NCBI GenBank assembly: GCA_964501365.1
Contig: CAZCST010000014.1
Location: forward strand, 186,001-250,000
DNA length: 64,000 nt
Source of the DNA: CAZAMB01 sp964501365
GTDB lineage: Bacteria; Planctomycetota; Phycisphaerae; UBA1845
Direction of reading: 5' to 3'
The stretch's first letter is position 1. Each line of letters begins with the position of its first letter. Of this stretch, positions 51,071 to 58,918 are shown piece after piece. A program made the position numbers and the translations under genes. The notes below the pieces were generated by a model. The model saw only the letters and a list, made by a program, of their open reading frames with translations. It was not told the origin of the DNA and made no database searches.

Positions 51071-51445
51071 CTACGCAGTAATGAACCAGCCGACCAGATC
51101 GCCGGCCGGGACCGTGGTAAGTACCGTTCCGTCCTGTGTCGCGGCCGCAATGGTCAGACCCGCGGACAGCGGGAACCCTTCGGCGATGTCAACGTCGATT
51201 TGCGCATTGTCGGCGCACGGAATCACCATCGACGGCTGTGTCGTTCCCGCCACCCATCCGTCGCCGTTGTGATCGTACATTTTGAAAGAGCAGTAGGCGT
51301 GACTCGCGGAGGCGTTCGCAAGCGTCAAGGCATAGACGGTGCATCCGCCATTGCGGATGTTCTTGATGCCCGTATTGACGATGTCAGTTTCCTGTGAGAT
51401 GTCGCGTTGGAATACTTTTCCGAATTCGGTGGTCGTCAGTGCCAT
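51071..51445 (-). CDS. Small virion protein, 124 aa (pair with 50693-51061)
   Basis: MALTTTEFGKVFQRDISQET, then SHAYCSFKMYDHNGDGWVAG, TTQPSMVIPCADNAQIDVDI and EGFPLSAGLTIAAATQDGTV. It shares the TTQP.M.IPC.A motif and the overall plan with its neighbour. A capsid-decoration-type fold is possible. Confidence 0.6.
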   Translation of the reverse strand: MALTTTEFGKVFQRDISQETDIVNTGIKNIRNGGCTVYALTLANASASHAYCSFKMYDHNGDGWVAGTTQPSMVIPCADNAQIDVDIAEGFPLSAGLTIAAATQDGTVLTTVPAGDLVGWFITA

Positions 51446-51512
51446 TGGAAAGCTCCAAGGTTCTGCGCGACCGCTCGGCCGACGTGTTTTGAGTTTCTAC
51501 TGCCGCGTAATG

Positions 51513-52238
51513 TTAGCGGCGTCTTTGCGGTTGTCTACGCCCACCGCGCACCATCGGCGGAGGAAGGGCGGAAACCTTCTTGTCGAGCTGGGCCTGGTTG
51601 ATCGGATTGAACACGGAATCTTCCAAGTCGGCCTTGTCCATTTCGTCCGCGGCGGCCTGCAACTCCGGACGCATAAGCTGGTCGACCTGGTCCGCCGGCG
51701 TGGCGGTGGAGACGATCGTTTCAACGACGACTCCGGCCTGCTCGCCATCCTTGAGCACTTTCCCGTCTTCGACAGTGATACCCATAGCTTCTGCGGCATG
51801 AGTAAGGAATTCCTTTGTCGCCGGATCCACTGGCAACGGCACAATCTCGGGAACCACGACGCTCCACTCCCCTGAATCAAACTTCTCTTCCATGACCTCG
51901 ATGATCGTCGAGCATTCCACGATGTCCGCCACGTCACCCTTGACCATCTTCGCAACGAAGATCGGCTTGATCCCCGCGGTGAACTCGCCCGACAGAAACC
52001 GGGTGAGACTCTTGTGCCCCTTGGCCGCGAGGATGTCGTCGAAGTAGTCCGCGATGAACTGCCGGCACATCGCCATCGCCTTCGAAGATTCAAGCTGCTT
52101 GACCACCCGCGACGTCCGCGAAGAGATCAATACCGGCAGCCACCGCTCGAACCGCGTCTGCATCCGGCGGATTTCGTTGCGTCTTTCGAATGTTTGTCCC
52201 AGTTCGCCCGGGGCTTCAGCCGTCATCGTGTCAGTCAT
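51513..52238 (-). CDS. Phage protein, 241 aa
   Basis: ATG 52238, ATGA overlap with the upstream gene. Long helical N-part (FERRNEIRRMQTRFERWLPV), a more mixed middle (EIVPLPVDPATKEFLTHAAE) and a basic Arg/Gln-rich end. Located upstream of terminase; possibly a head-assembly or DNA-packaging accessory protein. Confidence 0.6.
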   Translation of the reverse strand: MTDTMTAEAPGELGQTFERRNEIRRMQTRFERWLPVLISSRTSRVVKQLESSKAMAMCRQFIADYFDDILAAKGHKSLTRFLSGEFTAGIKPIFVAKMVKGDVADIVECSTIIEVMEEKFDSGEWSVVVPEIVPLPVDPATKEFLTHAAEAMGITVEDGKVLKDGEQAGVVVETIVSTATPADQVDQLMRPELQAAADEMDKADLEDSVFNPINQAQLDKKVSALPPPMVRGGRRQPQRRR

Positions 52239-52807
52239 CGCGTCGCCTTTATCGCAAGGAACCTGAAAATCTGCCAACCCAGCCACGCCCAAAGCGGAGT
52301 CGCGGCCAGGAGAGTTATCGCAGTCGCCATCCGGAGTCGATCGCCCATCACAGTTCTCGCCGGCAGAAGGAACGGCTTGCCACACCACGGAATGGTATCA
52401 CCCGGGGGAATCGCTGCGATAGAGGCAACCGACGTGGGATTTAATCCAAGCGTCGTCCCCGGAGGAAGACAATCAGCAAGGGATGCCTGAAATGATCCGC
52501 GATACATCCGCAGCTTGTCGAGATCGTGCTGCTGCTGGGCCTGCGTCGCCTGCCGAAGCTGCTCGTATTGGGCTTTGGTCTGCATGTCGCGTTGCAACTG
52601 CTCCGCCTTCGAAGCCAGATTCCGCGGGCCCCAAAGATCATCAAACGGAGCAAACCCACGTTCCCGCTGATACCAGTCCGTCGCATAACCGCGGACCGTG
52701 GGATCCTGAATCGCCGCAATATCCTTTGCCGAGCATTGTTCGACCTTCAACCCGACAGACGCCAGGAGTTGTTCGTATGGATCGTTACCCACCACCATCC
52801 GCCTCAC
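52235..52807 (-). CDS. Phage protein with C-terminal membrane segment, 190 aa
   Basis: GTG 52807 (ATG 52798 alternative), behind AAGGTGA. Helical Gln-rich middle (LQRDMQTKAQYEQLRQATQA), ending in a hydrophobic AITLLAATPLWAWLGWQIFR. Starts inside the previous gene, so co-translated. Unknown. Confidence 0.55.
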   Translation of the reverse strand: MRRMVVGNDPYEQLLASVGLKVEQCSAKDIAAIQDPTVRGYATDWYQRERGFAPFDDLWGPRNLASKAEQLQRDMQTKAQYEQLRQATQAQQQHDLDKLRMYRGSFQASLADCLPPGTTLGLNPTSVASIAAIPPGDTIPWCGKPFLLPARTVMGDRLRMATAITLLAATPLWAWLGWQIFRFLAIKATR

Positions 52808-53303
52808 TCACCTTATCCAAAAACCCCCGACCCAGCTTCTCCTGCACGTGCTTACTCCGACGCTTGTCCCGCCTGTCCTTCGGCTCATCCGGAACCACAC
52901 CCCCAGGAAAAGGACTCACCCCCGGCGTCCGACCCTTATTCTCCGTCGTCGGCATGGGTTTCACAACCTTCGCCCTCGACGTCGCATAAGGCCGCACGCT
53001 CTGAAACTCCCCAGCCCGACGCCGCTGCATCCGACTCGCCACCCGATTCTTGTCAGGATACAAACCCGTACTCACCATCAACCACCAATTCGCCAACTCC
53101 AACAGCCCAACCTTGACCTTCACCTCCACCGCAGGTGACTCCATCAAATGCTTGATCCAACCCAGCACCCACTCCGGACCCAACCCCAACCGCCGACACG
53201 CAAGTTTCAAATGCCACGGAGCACGAACCTTCCCAAACCGAGTGATCACCTCCGCAATCGTCTCTTCCGTGTCATCGCTGAACTGACGCTTCCCGTATCC
53301 CAT
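52785..53303 (-). CDS. Candidate terminase small subunit, 172 aa
   Basis: First gene of the late module. Helical N-terminal part (TEETIAEVITRFGKVRAPWH, WVLGWIKHLMESPAVE) and a long basic C-terminus (RRDKRRSKHVQEKLGRG). Small terminases are usually DNA-binding helical proteins at this position upstream of the large subunit. No HTH can be shown, so this is a positional suggestion. Confidence 0.5.
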   Translation of the reverse strand: MGYGKRQFSDDTEETIAEVITRFGKVRAPWHLKLACRRLGLGPEWVLGWIKHLMESPAVEVKVKVGLLELANWWLMVSTGLYPDKNRVASRMQRRRAGEFQSVRPYATSRAKVVKPMPTTENKGRTPGVSPFPGGVVPDEPKDRRDKRRSKHVQEKLGRGFLDKVSEADGGG

Positions 53304-53309
53304 CGCTCT

Positions 53310-53337
53310 ATGTTAGTCAGTTTGACCGACGTTACAA
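53310..53337 (-). promoter_or_regulatory. Putative late promoter for the structural operon
   Basis: On the minus strand TTGTAA, 16-bp spacer, TAACAT, with the ATG of the first late gene six bases after the -10 box. Spacing is a little short, and the message would be leaderless. Moderately plausible. Confidence 0.35.
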
Positions 53338-53905
53338 AAAATTCGGGAGGGTTCCGCACACTCGGCCGGCGAAAAGGGTCTGCCGGGGGTCGCGCGTCGG
53401 GGCATTATGCGACATTCAAGGCACGCGCGAGCGCGCCAACCCGCACGCATGACACCGCAACAAGCCCGAATCAGCCCCGCTATAACGTGCGAATAACACA
53501 GGATTTACGCACGTGCGCAGCATAATCTATCTTATAGGACGTGGTGAGTGACACGGCATGGCACTGGAAGAGGGGCGAAACAAGGTCGGAACAACGCGGG
53601 GGAGATTACACTCCCAGCGAGCGAGTGTCAAGGCATGGCACTGACTCCCAATGAACGAGAATGGGCGCGAAAGATAGTTGACTCTCTCCCCCTCATCGCA
53701 TCATCGCAACCAACAATCTATCAACACGGATAAAAGGCGTGCGTTACGATCGCACTGTATGGGCGCAGCAACCCCAGGGCACACGCAACCTATTTAACGT
53801 GCGGCAATTCCTTGCCCGTGTTGCACGCCGAATCACTTGGAAGCGGAGTCAAGGCAACTCTCATCCGCTTATCGTCCGTCGTTCGTTGTCACCCCGGACT
53901 ATCCA
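53338..53905. other. Noncoding region between late module and cargo block
   Basis: About 570 bp. It holds the internal dif-like site (53515-53542), a 12-bp direct repeat GGCATGGCACTG (near 53557 and 53633) and a possible tiny plus-strand frame at 53635-53733 (32 aa, MALTPNEREWARKIVDSLPL). That frame has no clear ribosome binding site and is not called. No other features seen. Confidence 0.4.
53515..53542 (-). other. Internal dif-like site
   Basis: On the minus strand: arm ACGTCCTATAA, core GATAGA, arm TTATGCTGCGC. The first arm is the same as that of the right attachment site over ten bases, and the second differs slightly. The core differs from that of the two attachment sites. It has both half-sites of a functional-looking Xer site and may divide the prophage into phage and cargo blocks. 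Confidence 0.6.
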
Positions 53906-54340
53906 TCATCGGATTGTACTCCGTGCTGGGATCGCAACCCCTTCGGGGCGAGCACGTTCCGCCCGTTTCCTTTGTCGCATCTTCCGCTTTAGCTTCTTTG
54001 TTGCCGTCCAGGGTAAGACTTTCCGCTGGCCGGAGTATTCGGCGTCAAAGTGGCAATCCCGGCAAACCGAGTGTAAATCACTGATCGACTCCCCGGTGAG
54101 CTGGCCGCGTCCATAGTGGCTATGATGCACTTGCGTCGCTGGTTTCCCGCACCCCAAGCAAAGATACTTATCCCGATGTAATACCCTTGCCCGGATTTCC
54201 CCCCACAGGCGACTATTCAGGTAATCCTGGTATGAGGCAAACCCCAGTGCGGCTATCCGGCGATTGCGGCGAGCGTAGATTTTAGCTGTGCGGGGTGGGA
54301 GCGGCTGGCGGGTAAAAACACAGGCCATACGGTGCAACAT
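53906..54340 (-). CDS. HNH endonuclease, 144 aa
   Basis: Start ATG 54340 is the most likely; the frame is open further upstream to a TTG at 54502 but with no good signal. CLGCGKPATQVHHSHYGRGQ and SVCRDCHFDAEY give the C..C ...HH...C..CH of zinc-stabilised HNH nucleases. A basic C-tail (KKLKRKMRQRKRAERARPEG) would bind DNA. Phage HNH genes near terminase often act in packaging or as free-standing homing nucleases; here it is beyond the internal dif-like site and could belong to the cargo. Confidence 0.75.
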   Translation of the reverse strand: MLHRMACVFTRQPLPPRTAKIYARRNRRIAALGFASYQDYLNSRLWGEIRARVLHRDKYLCLGCGKPATQVHHSHYGRGQLTGESISDLHSVCRDCHFDAEYSGQRKVLPWTATKKLKRKMRQRKRAERARPEGVAIPARSTIR

Positions 54341-54531
54341 TCCTTCGTTGCGACCATGCGGCCAGCAAAGATAAGCGCAAGCCCCGACCGGGCCGTTGAC
54401 TGCCAGGCCGTAGGCGCGACGATCGGGGGTAACTAAGGCATATCGTTCAGCCTGGCGTGCGGAATTCTTCCCCGATTCCCCCGTCGCGTCAAGCCCCCGC
54501 AAAATAATTCTTGGAATATGTCGGATTACTG

Positions 54532-54561
54532 TTGACAGATTGCCGACAGTTAGACTATATT
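54532..54561 (+). promoter_or_regulatory. Sigma70-like promoter for the ArdC operon
   Basis: TTGACA (54532-54537), 18-bp spacer, TATATT (54556-54561). It lies about 70 bp upstream of the ATG at 54634 and drives rightward. The region contains short repeats (GACAG at 54534 and 54545) that could bind a regulator. Confidence 0.6.
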
Positions 54562-54633
54562 CGTAATAGTGGATCGGCGCAGGTGCAAACTGCCCGATCC
54601 GTGATCCGACACTCGTCTAAGGAGTATCAGACA

Positions 54634-55554
54634 ATGGCAACGTATCTATTCGACGACGTTCCCGCAACGTCCATTCAGCCCGATCCGCCGACAGGCCAAA
54701 CCAAGGAACGGGCGAAAGAGTTAAAGGCCGGAATCGAATCAAGCATTGAAGAGCTGGCAAAGGCAGTAGATTCCGTGCGTTCTTCGGCGTTATTTCAAGC
54801 CTATTTGGACGTGCAAGCCCGATTCCATTCGTACTCTTGGCACAATTCCATCCTGATTATGATGCAACGGCCAAAGGCTTCCCGCGTCGCTGGTTTCCAT
54901 ACATGGCGGAAACTCGGTCGATTCGTCCAGAAGGGCGAAAAGGGAATTATGATTTTCGCCCCATGCCCCTTCCGCAAGGAACGGGAAACCGCGTCGGGGG
55001 AATCGGAGTCTGTCGCGGGAATCTTCTTCAAGCCCGTCTATGTCTTTGACGTTTCCCAGACAATCGGGAATGAGCTGCCGACTGTCGAATCTCCGCTAAT
55101 CATCGATGAACGGGGCGATTTACTCGCCATGCTGGAGCGCGTCACTTTGAAGCGCGGCATTGCGTTAAAGGTCGAATCCCTTGACGGTCCGCTGGGGTAT
55201 GCAACCAACAAAGGCACGGAGATCGCCATTGACGGCCAGTATGCGACAGGCCAAAGGGCGAAAACGCTTGCGCATGAGCTGGCGCATTGTGCCCTACACT
55301 TCGGGAAAACAGACGGCGCAACCAAGTTGACGCGGGATATTGCGGAGCTGGAAGCGGAGTCTATCGCTTACGTCGTTTGCAAGCATTTCGGCCTTGATAC
55401 TTCGCTCCGATCGTCGGCATATATCGCCCTTTGGAACGGTGATTCAAAGAGCCTCAAGGCAAGTCTGGAGCGCATTGCAAAGACTGCCCGTTCCATCATT
55501 GACGACGCGGAATCACTGGACGGCGCAATCGTCGAAAGCGCGGTGGCGGCATGA
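54634..55554 (+). CDS. ArdC-like antirestriction/zincin protein, 306 aa
   Basis: ATG 54634 with AAGGAG. The N-terminal half has FHSYSWHNSILIMMQRPKAS and GFHTWRKLGRFVQKGEKGIM, as in the ssDNA-binding ArdC N-domain (DUF1738). The C-terminal half has the zinc motif HELAHCALH followed by an AELEAESIAYVV glutamate, as in ImmA/IrrE/ArdC metallopeptidase-like domains. ArdC proteins bind ssDNA and block type I restriction during plasmid or phage entry. First gene of a cargo operon. Confidence 0.85.
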   Translation: MATYLFDDVPATSIQPDPPTGQTKERAKELKAGIESSIEELAKAVDSVRSSALFQAYLDVQARFHSYSWHNSILIMMQRPKASRVAGFHTWRKLGRFVQKGEKGIMIFAPCPFRKERETASGESESVAGIFFKPVYVFDVSQTIGNELPTVESPLIIDERGDLLAMLERVTLKRGIALKVESLDGPLGYATNKGTEIAIDGQYATGQRAKTLAHELAHCALHFGKTDGATKLTRDIAELEAESIAYVVCKHFGLDTSLRSSAYIALWNGDSKSLKASLERIAKTARSIIDDAESLDGAIVESAVAA

Positions 55555-56219
55555 AAACCGCGAATCACCTATTCGAGCGCTTTCGCCCCGCAACCTTTGA
55601 CGACGTGGCCGCGCAGCCGGACGCGGTTAGGACGTGCAAGGCGCTACTCGCCAAGAACGCTTTGGGCGGCCGCGCAGTCCTAATCACCGGGAATAGTGGC
55701 ACGGGCAAAAGTACGCTGGCCGGATTGCTGGCCGACGGCATTGCTGCGCCATGGAATGTCTACTCGTTTTCGGGAAAGACGTTCAACATGGACGCGATTC
55801 GGGAAGCGGAAAAACATATCCCGTCGCATGGTCTGCCCGACGCGACAGGCAAAGACGGCAAGGTATGGATTATCGAAGAGCTGCATTACCTGTCGTCCGA
55901 CGTGCTAGGCTATTTGCTCGTTCTTTTGGAGCATTTACCGAGCCATTGCGCGTTTATTTTCACGATGACTTCGCAGGCGAAAGAATTGAAGTTTGACGGT
56001 CTGTTTGACTCCAAAGCGTTCTTGTCGCGTTGTCTCAAGATTGAACTCTCCCGCCGGGATTTGTGCGAGCCGATGGCCGATGCGTTCATGGCGACGATTG
56101 AGGCCGCCGGAATGAATGGCGTTGACCGGGGATGGGCAGTGCGCACGTTGAAGGATTGCGGAAATAACTTCCGCGCTCTTTGGGAAGAGTACGAAGAGCG
56201 GCAATTACTGGAAGTCTAG
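55551..56219 (+). CDS. AAA ATPase related to clamp-loader/RuvB subunits, 222 aa
   Basis: ATGA overlap with the ArdC gene. FERFRPATFDDVAAQPDAVR resembles the first helix block of replication factor C/DnaX proteins. Walker A GNSGTGKST, Walker B KVWIIEELH (EE in place of the usual DE) and a sensor-1-like region FIFTMTSQ follow. A short protein lacking the C-terminal domains of DnaX. It may modulate replication or load a clamp. Why it is paired with ArdC is unknown. Confidence 0.8.
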   Translation: MKTANHLFERFRPATFDDVAAQPDAVRTCKALLAKNALGGRAVLITGNSGTGKSTLAGLLADGIAAPWNVYSFSGKTFNMDAIREAEKHIPSHGLPDATGKDGKVWIIEELHYLSSDVLGYLLVLLEHLPSHCAFIFTMTSQAKELKFDGLFDSKAFLSRCLKIELSRRDLCEPMADAFMATIEAAGMNGVDRGWAVRTLKDCGNNFRALWEEYEERQLLEV

Positions 56220-56301
56220 CGCCCTCGCCTGAACTCGCATCGGCAACGGTGCGAGCTAGGCGGCGGCGACTGAGACCGGCGCGAATCAACGGAGAATGAA
56301 A

Positions 56302-56544
56302 ATGGAAAAGCGCAAAGTCGTGATCGAAGTATTGGGCGGGGTGGCCGATGTCACGCAATGCCCGGACGACGTGGAGGTAGAAATCATCGACCACGACAAC
56401 GAAGAGCCTGCCGATCATCACCCGGACTGTCCTGCCGCATCCATCGACGACGCAGAGTGCGAGTGTTCATACGGCCAAGATTCACTGACGACGGAGGAAG
56501 CCGCCGCAATCAACGAGCAACTTGCGAAAGGCGGTGCGGTATGA
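56302..56544 (+). CDS. Small acidic protein, 80 aa
   Basis: ATG 56302 with GGAGA at good spacing. KVVIEVLGGVADVTQCPDDV then EVEIIDHDNEEPADHH resembles small phage and planctomycete proteins with V.V.GGV......V.V.I.DHD. A C-terminal cluster contains CPAASIDDAECEC. Unknown function; coupled to the next gene. Confidence 0.6.
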   Translation: MEKRKVVIEVLGGVADVTQCPDDVEVEIIDHDNEEPADHHPDCPAASIDDAECECSYGQDSLTTEEAAAINEQLAKGGAV

Positions 56545-56870
56545 AAAAGAAGTCGAAAGCCTGCTATTGCGGGGAGTGCATCCGTTGCCAACCCGAAGCG
56601 CATCAGCGCCGGGTCGATGCCATTTGGGACATCTGGAAGGATCGAGTCACTAATAGCGACCTCAAGGCCGATCCAGATACGGCCATTGTTGACCTGTTAT
56701 CCGACCTCGGCCACTGGCTGCACGCCAACCCGCCCGTGCCCGGCTTCAAGAGAACGGGGCGCGAGTGCATCGAATTCTTGGAAGATTGTTTGTCGCGGGC
56801 CGAGCTGCATATCACGGCTGAAATCGACGGGGACGCCAACGTCGAAGTCCAGAAAGGATGGCAACGATGA
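56541..56870 (+). CDS. Small Cys-containing phage protein, 109 aa
   Basis: ATGA overlap with the previous gene. KACYCGECIRCQPEAH is a possible zinc-binding start. The remainder is helical with FKRTGRECIEFLEDCLSRAE. No family recognised. Confidence 0.55.
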   Translation: MKKKSKACYCGECIRCQPEAHQRRVDAIWDIWKDRVTNSDLKADPDTAIVDLLSDLGHWLHANPPVPGFKRTGRECIEFLEDCLSRAELHITAEIDGDANVEVQKGWQR

Positions 56871-57235
56871 CCCGCAACAAAAAGACGGACGCCGCAAAGG
56901 CCACCTCGAAATGGGAAAAGCTGGAGCGAAAAGAGTGCCACAAGTACACGCCCGAAGAACTCGACAAGCTGCGACGTTTGGGCTCGCCCGAAGAGGAAGC
57001 CAAGTACAGGCAGGCGGCACGGGAACTGTACGAAGGCAATGATTGCGACATCGAGATCGACGACGATTGCCAATTCTCAGACTCCCGGCAACTCGGTTCC
57101 GACGGCGTTTGGGTGCAAGCCTGGGTATGGGTGCATCGGGAGGATGTCGGGGATATTGCCTGCGAAAATTGCGGCGGCTACGGCTATGGCGACCACGCCA
57201 GCACATGCCCTGGAGGTACGCAGAATGAACCTTAA
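56867..57235 (+). CDS. Small phage protein, 122 aa
   Basis: ATGA overlap. Charged helical N-terminal part and an acidic middle (NDCDIEIDDDCQFSDSRQLG). It ends with CENCGGYGYGDHASTCPGG, a zinc-ribbon-like pair. Unknown function. Confidence 0.55.
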   Translation: MTRNKKTDAAKATSKWEKLERKECHKYTPEELDKLRRLGSPEEEAKYRQAARELYEGNDCDIEIDDDCQFSDSRQLGSDGVWVQAWVWVHREDVGDIACENCGGYGYGDHASTCPGGTQNEP

Positions 57236-57410
57236 ACCCGCACCCATGAAGCGTTGCCGTCGTGTATTTCCGCTCCTGCGCGCCGATGAAGATACGGCCA
57301 TGCGGCAGGCTGCGGAGCGCGAAGGTCTATCGGTTTCGACCTGGATCAGGATTGCCGTCATGGAGAAACTAAGGAGGATGAATGCCACGCAAACAGATAC
57401 CGGAAGATGA
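57225..57410 (+). CDS. Ribbon-helix-helix (Arc/CopG-like) DNA-binding protein, 61 aa
   Basis: ATG 57225 with GGAGG at ideal spacing. VFPLLRADEDTAMRQAAERE then GLSVSTWIRIAVMEKLRR fits the strand-helix-helix of RHH repressors, in which the first strand enters the DNA major groove. Probably a regulator of this operon. Confidence 0.7.
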   Translation: MNLKPAPMKRCRRVFPLLRADEDTAMRQAAEREGLSVSTWIRIAVMEKLRRMNATQTDTGR

Positions 57411-57588
57411 ACGCTGCCGCGCTTGCGGTGGCACGGGGCGGCGCCCACCGATGGGCCGACCGCCCAAGCTGGACGACGCCAAGGTGGCAAGGCTCGCCGA
57501 GAAGGGGTGGTCCGCAATCAAGATCGCCGCGAAATTCGGCGTGCATCGCAGCGTGGTTTACGACTCCCTGGCTCGCACGAAACAGTAG
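57382..57588 (+). CDS. Small HTH protein resembling the Hin-type recombinase DNA-binding domain, 68 aa
   Basis: ATG 57382 after AGGAGG. A CRACGGTG pair is followed by GRPPKLDDAKVARLAEKGWS and AIKIAAKFGVHRSVVYDSLA, the GRPxK...A..L...G.S...IA..FGV.RS..Y..L pattern of Hin-type HTH domains. There is no catalytic recombinase domain, so it is a DNA-binding protein only. Its short length argues against an integrase. Confidence 0.65.
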   Translation: MPRKQIPEDERCRACGGTGRRPPMGRPPKLDDAKVARLAEKGWSAIKIAAKFGVHRSVVYDSLARTKQ

Positions 57589-57611
57589 CCGACCGGGAGA
57601 ATCGAGAGCAG

Positions 57612-57643
57612 AGCCGCAGATTCAGGGGAATCTCGCGGCTTTT
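57612..57643 (+). terminator. Rho-independent terminator closing the cargo operon
   Basis: AGCCGC and AGATTC pair with GAATCT and GCGGCT (one bulged base) around AGGG, followed by TTTTC. It separates the plus-strand operon from the converging lipoprotein gene. Confidence 0.75.
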
Positions 57644-57658
57644 CTCGTGCGCGGAACG

Positions 57659-58396
57659 CTATGGGAACACGCAGGGCAGTCGAACCTCGCACACCCACAT
57701 TGCGTAAGGATTCCCCTCGGTCGGAGTCCATTCTTGGGTTACGTAGTCAGGAAATGTATCGCAGTTGAATTCGGCCACTTCTGAAAGCACGATGTCCGCA
57801 TCCATATCGCGGAGGATTTCCAGGGTTTCGGTCCGCTCAAATGTCACCAATTCGATGCGCCGCTCGCACTCCGGCAGCGGCGGTACGGCTTGGCTTTGAT
57901 CGTAAATGAACGCCTCAATTGCGTAGGTCAGCTCGGCCATGAATTCGTCCGTGTCCGCTTGGTTGAGGAACGAAAACGTATTGCCTGGAACAAACTCAGG
58001 GGGCGGCGGTTCGACCGGATCGGGGATCGGCGGGGTAATGGGTGGAGGCGGGGGCGCAGGAGTTGGATGCGGCGCTTGTGGCGGAGTCGGATCGGGCGGC
58101 GGCACGTAATCGCACGCATCGCCGATGCCGTCGCCGTCCGAGTCTACCTGGTCGGGGTTGGGTTTGATGATGCAATTGTCGTCTTCGTCGAGGACGCCGT
58201 CCTGGTCGATGTCGTAATTGTAATACGGTTCTTCAACGACGGGGACCGTCGGGGTTGGATAGTCTGCCGCGATATCGTCGAGCGCGTCAGCGAAATCTTG
58301 ATACGGGTTGGCCGGCGGCGGAGCTGGCGTCACACCGCATCCAGCTATAACCGCGATCGTTCCCGCCAGAAGTAATCGTGAAATGCCTCGCGCCAT
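57659..58396 (-). CDS. Lipoprotein with thrombospondin-type-3 repeats, 245 aa
   Basis: MARGISRLLLAGTIAVIAGC gives a lipobox. YDIDQDGVLDEDDN followed by CIIKPNPDQVDSDGDGIGDA is a calcium-binding type-3 repeat pair. A Pro-rich linker (PPPPPITPPIPDPVEPPPPE) leads to a C-terminal domain with four Cys. Envelope or outer-surface lipoprotein in planctomycete style. A likely moron gene altering the host surface. Confidence 0.7.
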   Translation of the reverse strand: MARGISRLLLAGTIAVIAGCGVTPAPPPANPYQDFADALDDIAADYPTPTVPVVEEPYYNYDIDQDGVLDEDDNCIIKPNPDQVDSDGDGIGDACDYVPPPDPTPPQAPHPTPAPPPPPITPPIPDPVEPPPPEFVPGNTFSFLNQADTDEFMAELTYAIEAFIYDQSQAVPPLPECERRIELVTFERTETLEILRDMDADIVLSEVAEFNCDTFPDYVTQEWTPTEGNPYAMWVCEVRLPCVFP

Positions 58397-58635
58397 GGCT
58401 GTGGAACCTCCTTTGGTTTGATCGGTTGCAGTTCCTCCTTGATGGTTTCCTGGGTGAGCTGTATCCGTATCAGCTTCCCGGCATTGGAATGATTGAGGCT
58501 CGTGATGGCAAGCCGAAGATTTTTTTCAGGAGAATCTTCAATGGCGTAGAATCGTAAACCCTTGCGAGTCCTAAAGTAGCAGATCAAGTTCTCCGTTCCG
58601 ACCGCGCCGACGCAAATTATTTTGCGAGATCGCAA
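58345..58635 (-). CDS. Small basic protein divergent from the repressor, about 96 aa
   Basis: TTG 58635 with GAGGA six bases upstream is the preferred start; an earlier TTG at 58659 is possible. The sequence from LRSRKIICVGAVGTENLICY is beta-rich, then helical with a basic/aromatic C-terminus. Its promoter region overlaps the palindromic operators at 58620-58660, so the XRE protein probably controls it. Could be an antirepressor or excision-type factor; unproven. Confidence 0.5.
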   Translation of the reverse strand: MRSRKIICVGAVGTENLICYFRTRKGLRFYAIEDSPEKNLRLAITSLNHSNAGKLIRIQLTQETIKEELQPIKPKEVPQPWREAFHDYFWRERSRL

Positions 58636-58660
58636 AAGATTCCTCTTGCGTTTCTGCAAA
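58620..58660. promoter_or_regulatory. Palindromic operator sites between divergent genes
   Basis: A perfect palindrome TTTTGCGA-GA-TCGCAAAA (58620-58637) and a weaker second one centred near 58652 (TTGC...GCAA) lie between the minus-strand gene and the XRE gene. The arrangement is that of an OR-type control region. The palindromes are clear; binding by the XRE protein is inferred. Confidence 0.6.
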
Positions 58661-58673
58661 AGTGAACGATACT
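58646..58673 (+). promoter_or_regulatory. Putative promoter of the XRE repressor
   Basis: TTGCGT (58646-58651), 16-bp spacer, GATACT (58668-58673), with the ATG nine bases later, predicting a leaderless mRNA as for lambda cI. The -35 box overlaps the weaker operator. Confidence 0.4.
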
Positions 58674-58681
58674 AATTCCCG

Positions 58682-58879
58682 ATGGTGAAGTCAAGACTTT
58701 CATTGCGACAGGCAATGGAGCGGTCCGGGATGACGCAGACGGAGTTGGCCAAGGCGATGGGCGTGAACGATTCACAGATTACCCGCTGGCTAAACGGCCA
58801 GATGCCCAGAGGCGACAAGGCACTCAAACTCTGCAAGATTCTTGGTATCTCTCTCGAAAGCCTTTTTGTAACGAAGTAA
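58682..58879 (+). CDS. XRE/Cro-CI family transcriptional regulator, 65 aa
   Basis: LSLRQAMERSGMTQTELAKA then MGVNDSQITRWLNGQMPRGD is a complete helix-turn-helix (HTH_3), with T.TELAKAMGV..S.ITRWL. It is a single-domain protein, without a cleavable C-terminal domain. No ribosome binding site is seen, consistent with a leaderless start. Likely the lysogeny repressor or Cro-like regulator, 40 bp from the right attachment site. Confidence 0.8.
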   Translation: MVKSRLSLRQAMERSGMTQTELAKAMGVNDSQITRWLNGQMPRGDKALKLCKILGISLESLFVTK

Positions 58880-58918
58880 GGCCCGTTATCGGAGCCTGGA
58901 AACGTGTTCGGATATGCA

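Noticed and set aside
49625..51397. 590-codon plus-strand ORF
   Set aside because: Antisense to terminase and two decoration-type genes; composition is that of a shadow frame.
52483..53525. Plus-strand Pro/Thr/His-rich ORFs
   Set aside because: They are antisense to overlapping late genes and cross the late promoter region.
57382..57588. Serine integrase or invertase
   Set aside because: Only the HTH part of a Hin-like protein is present; no catalytic domain in 68 residues.
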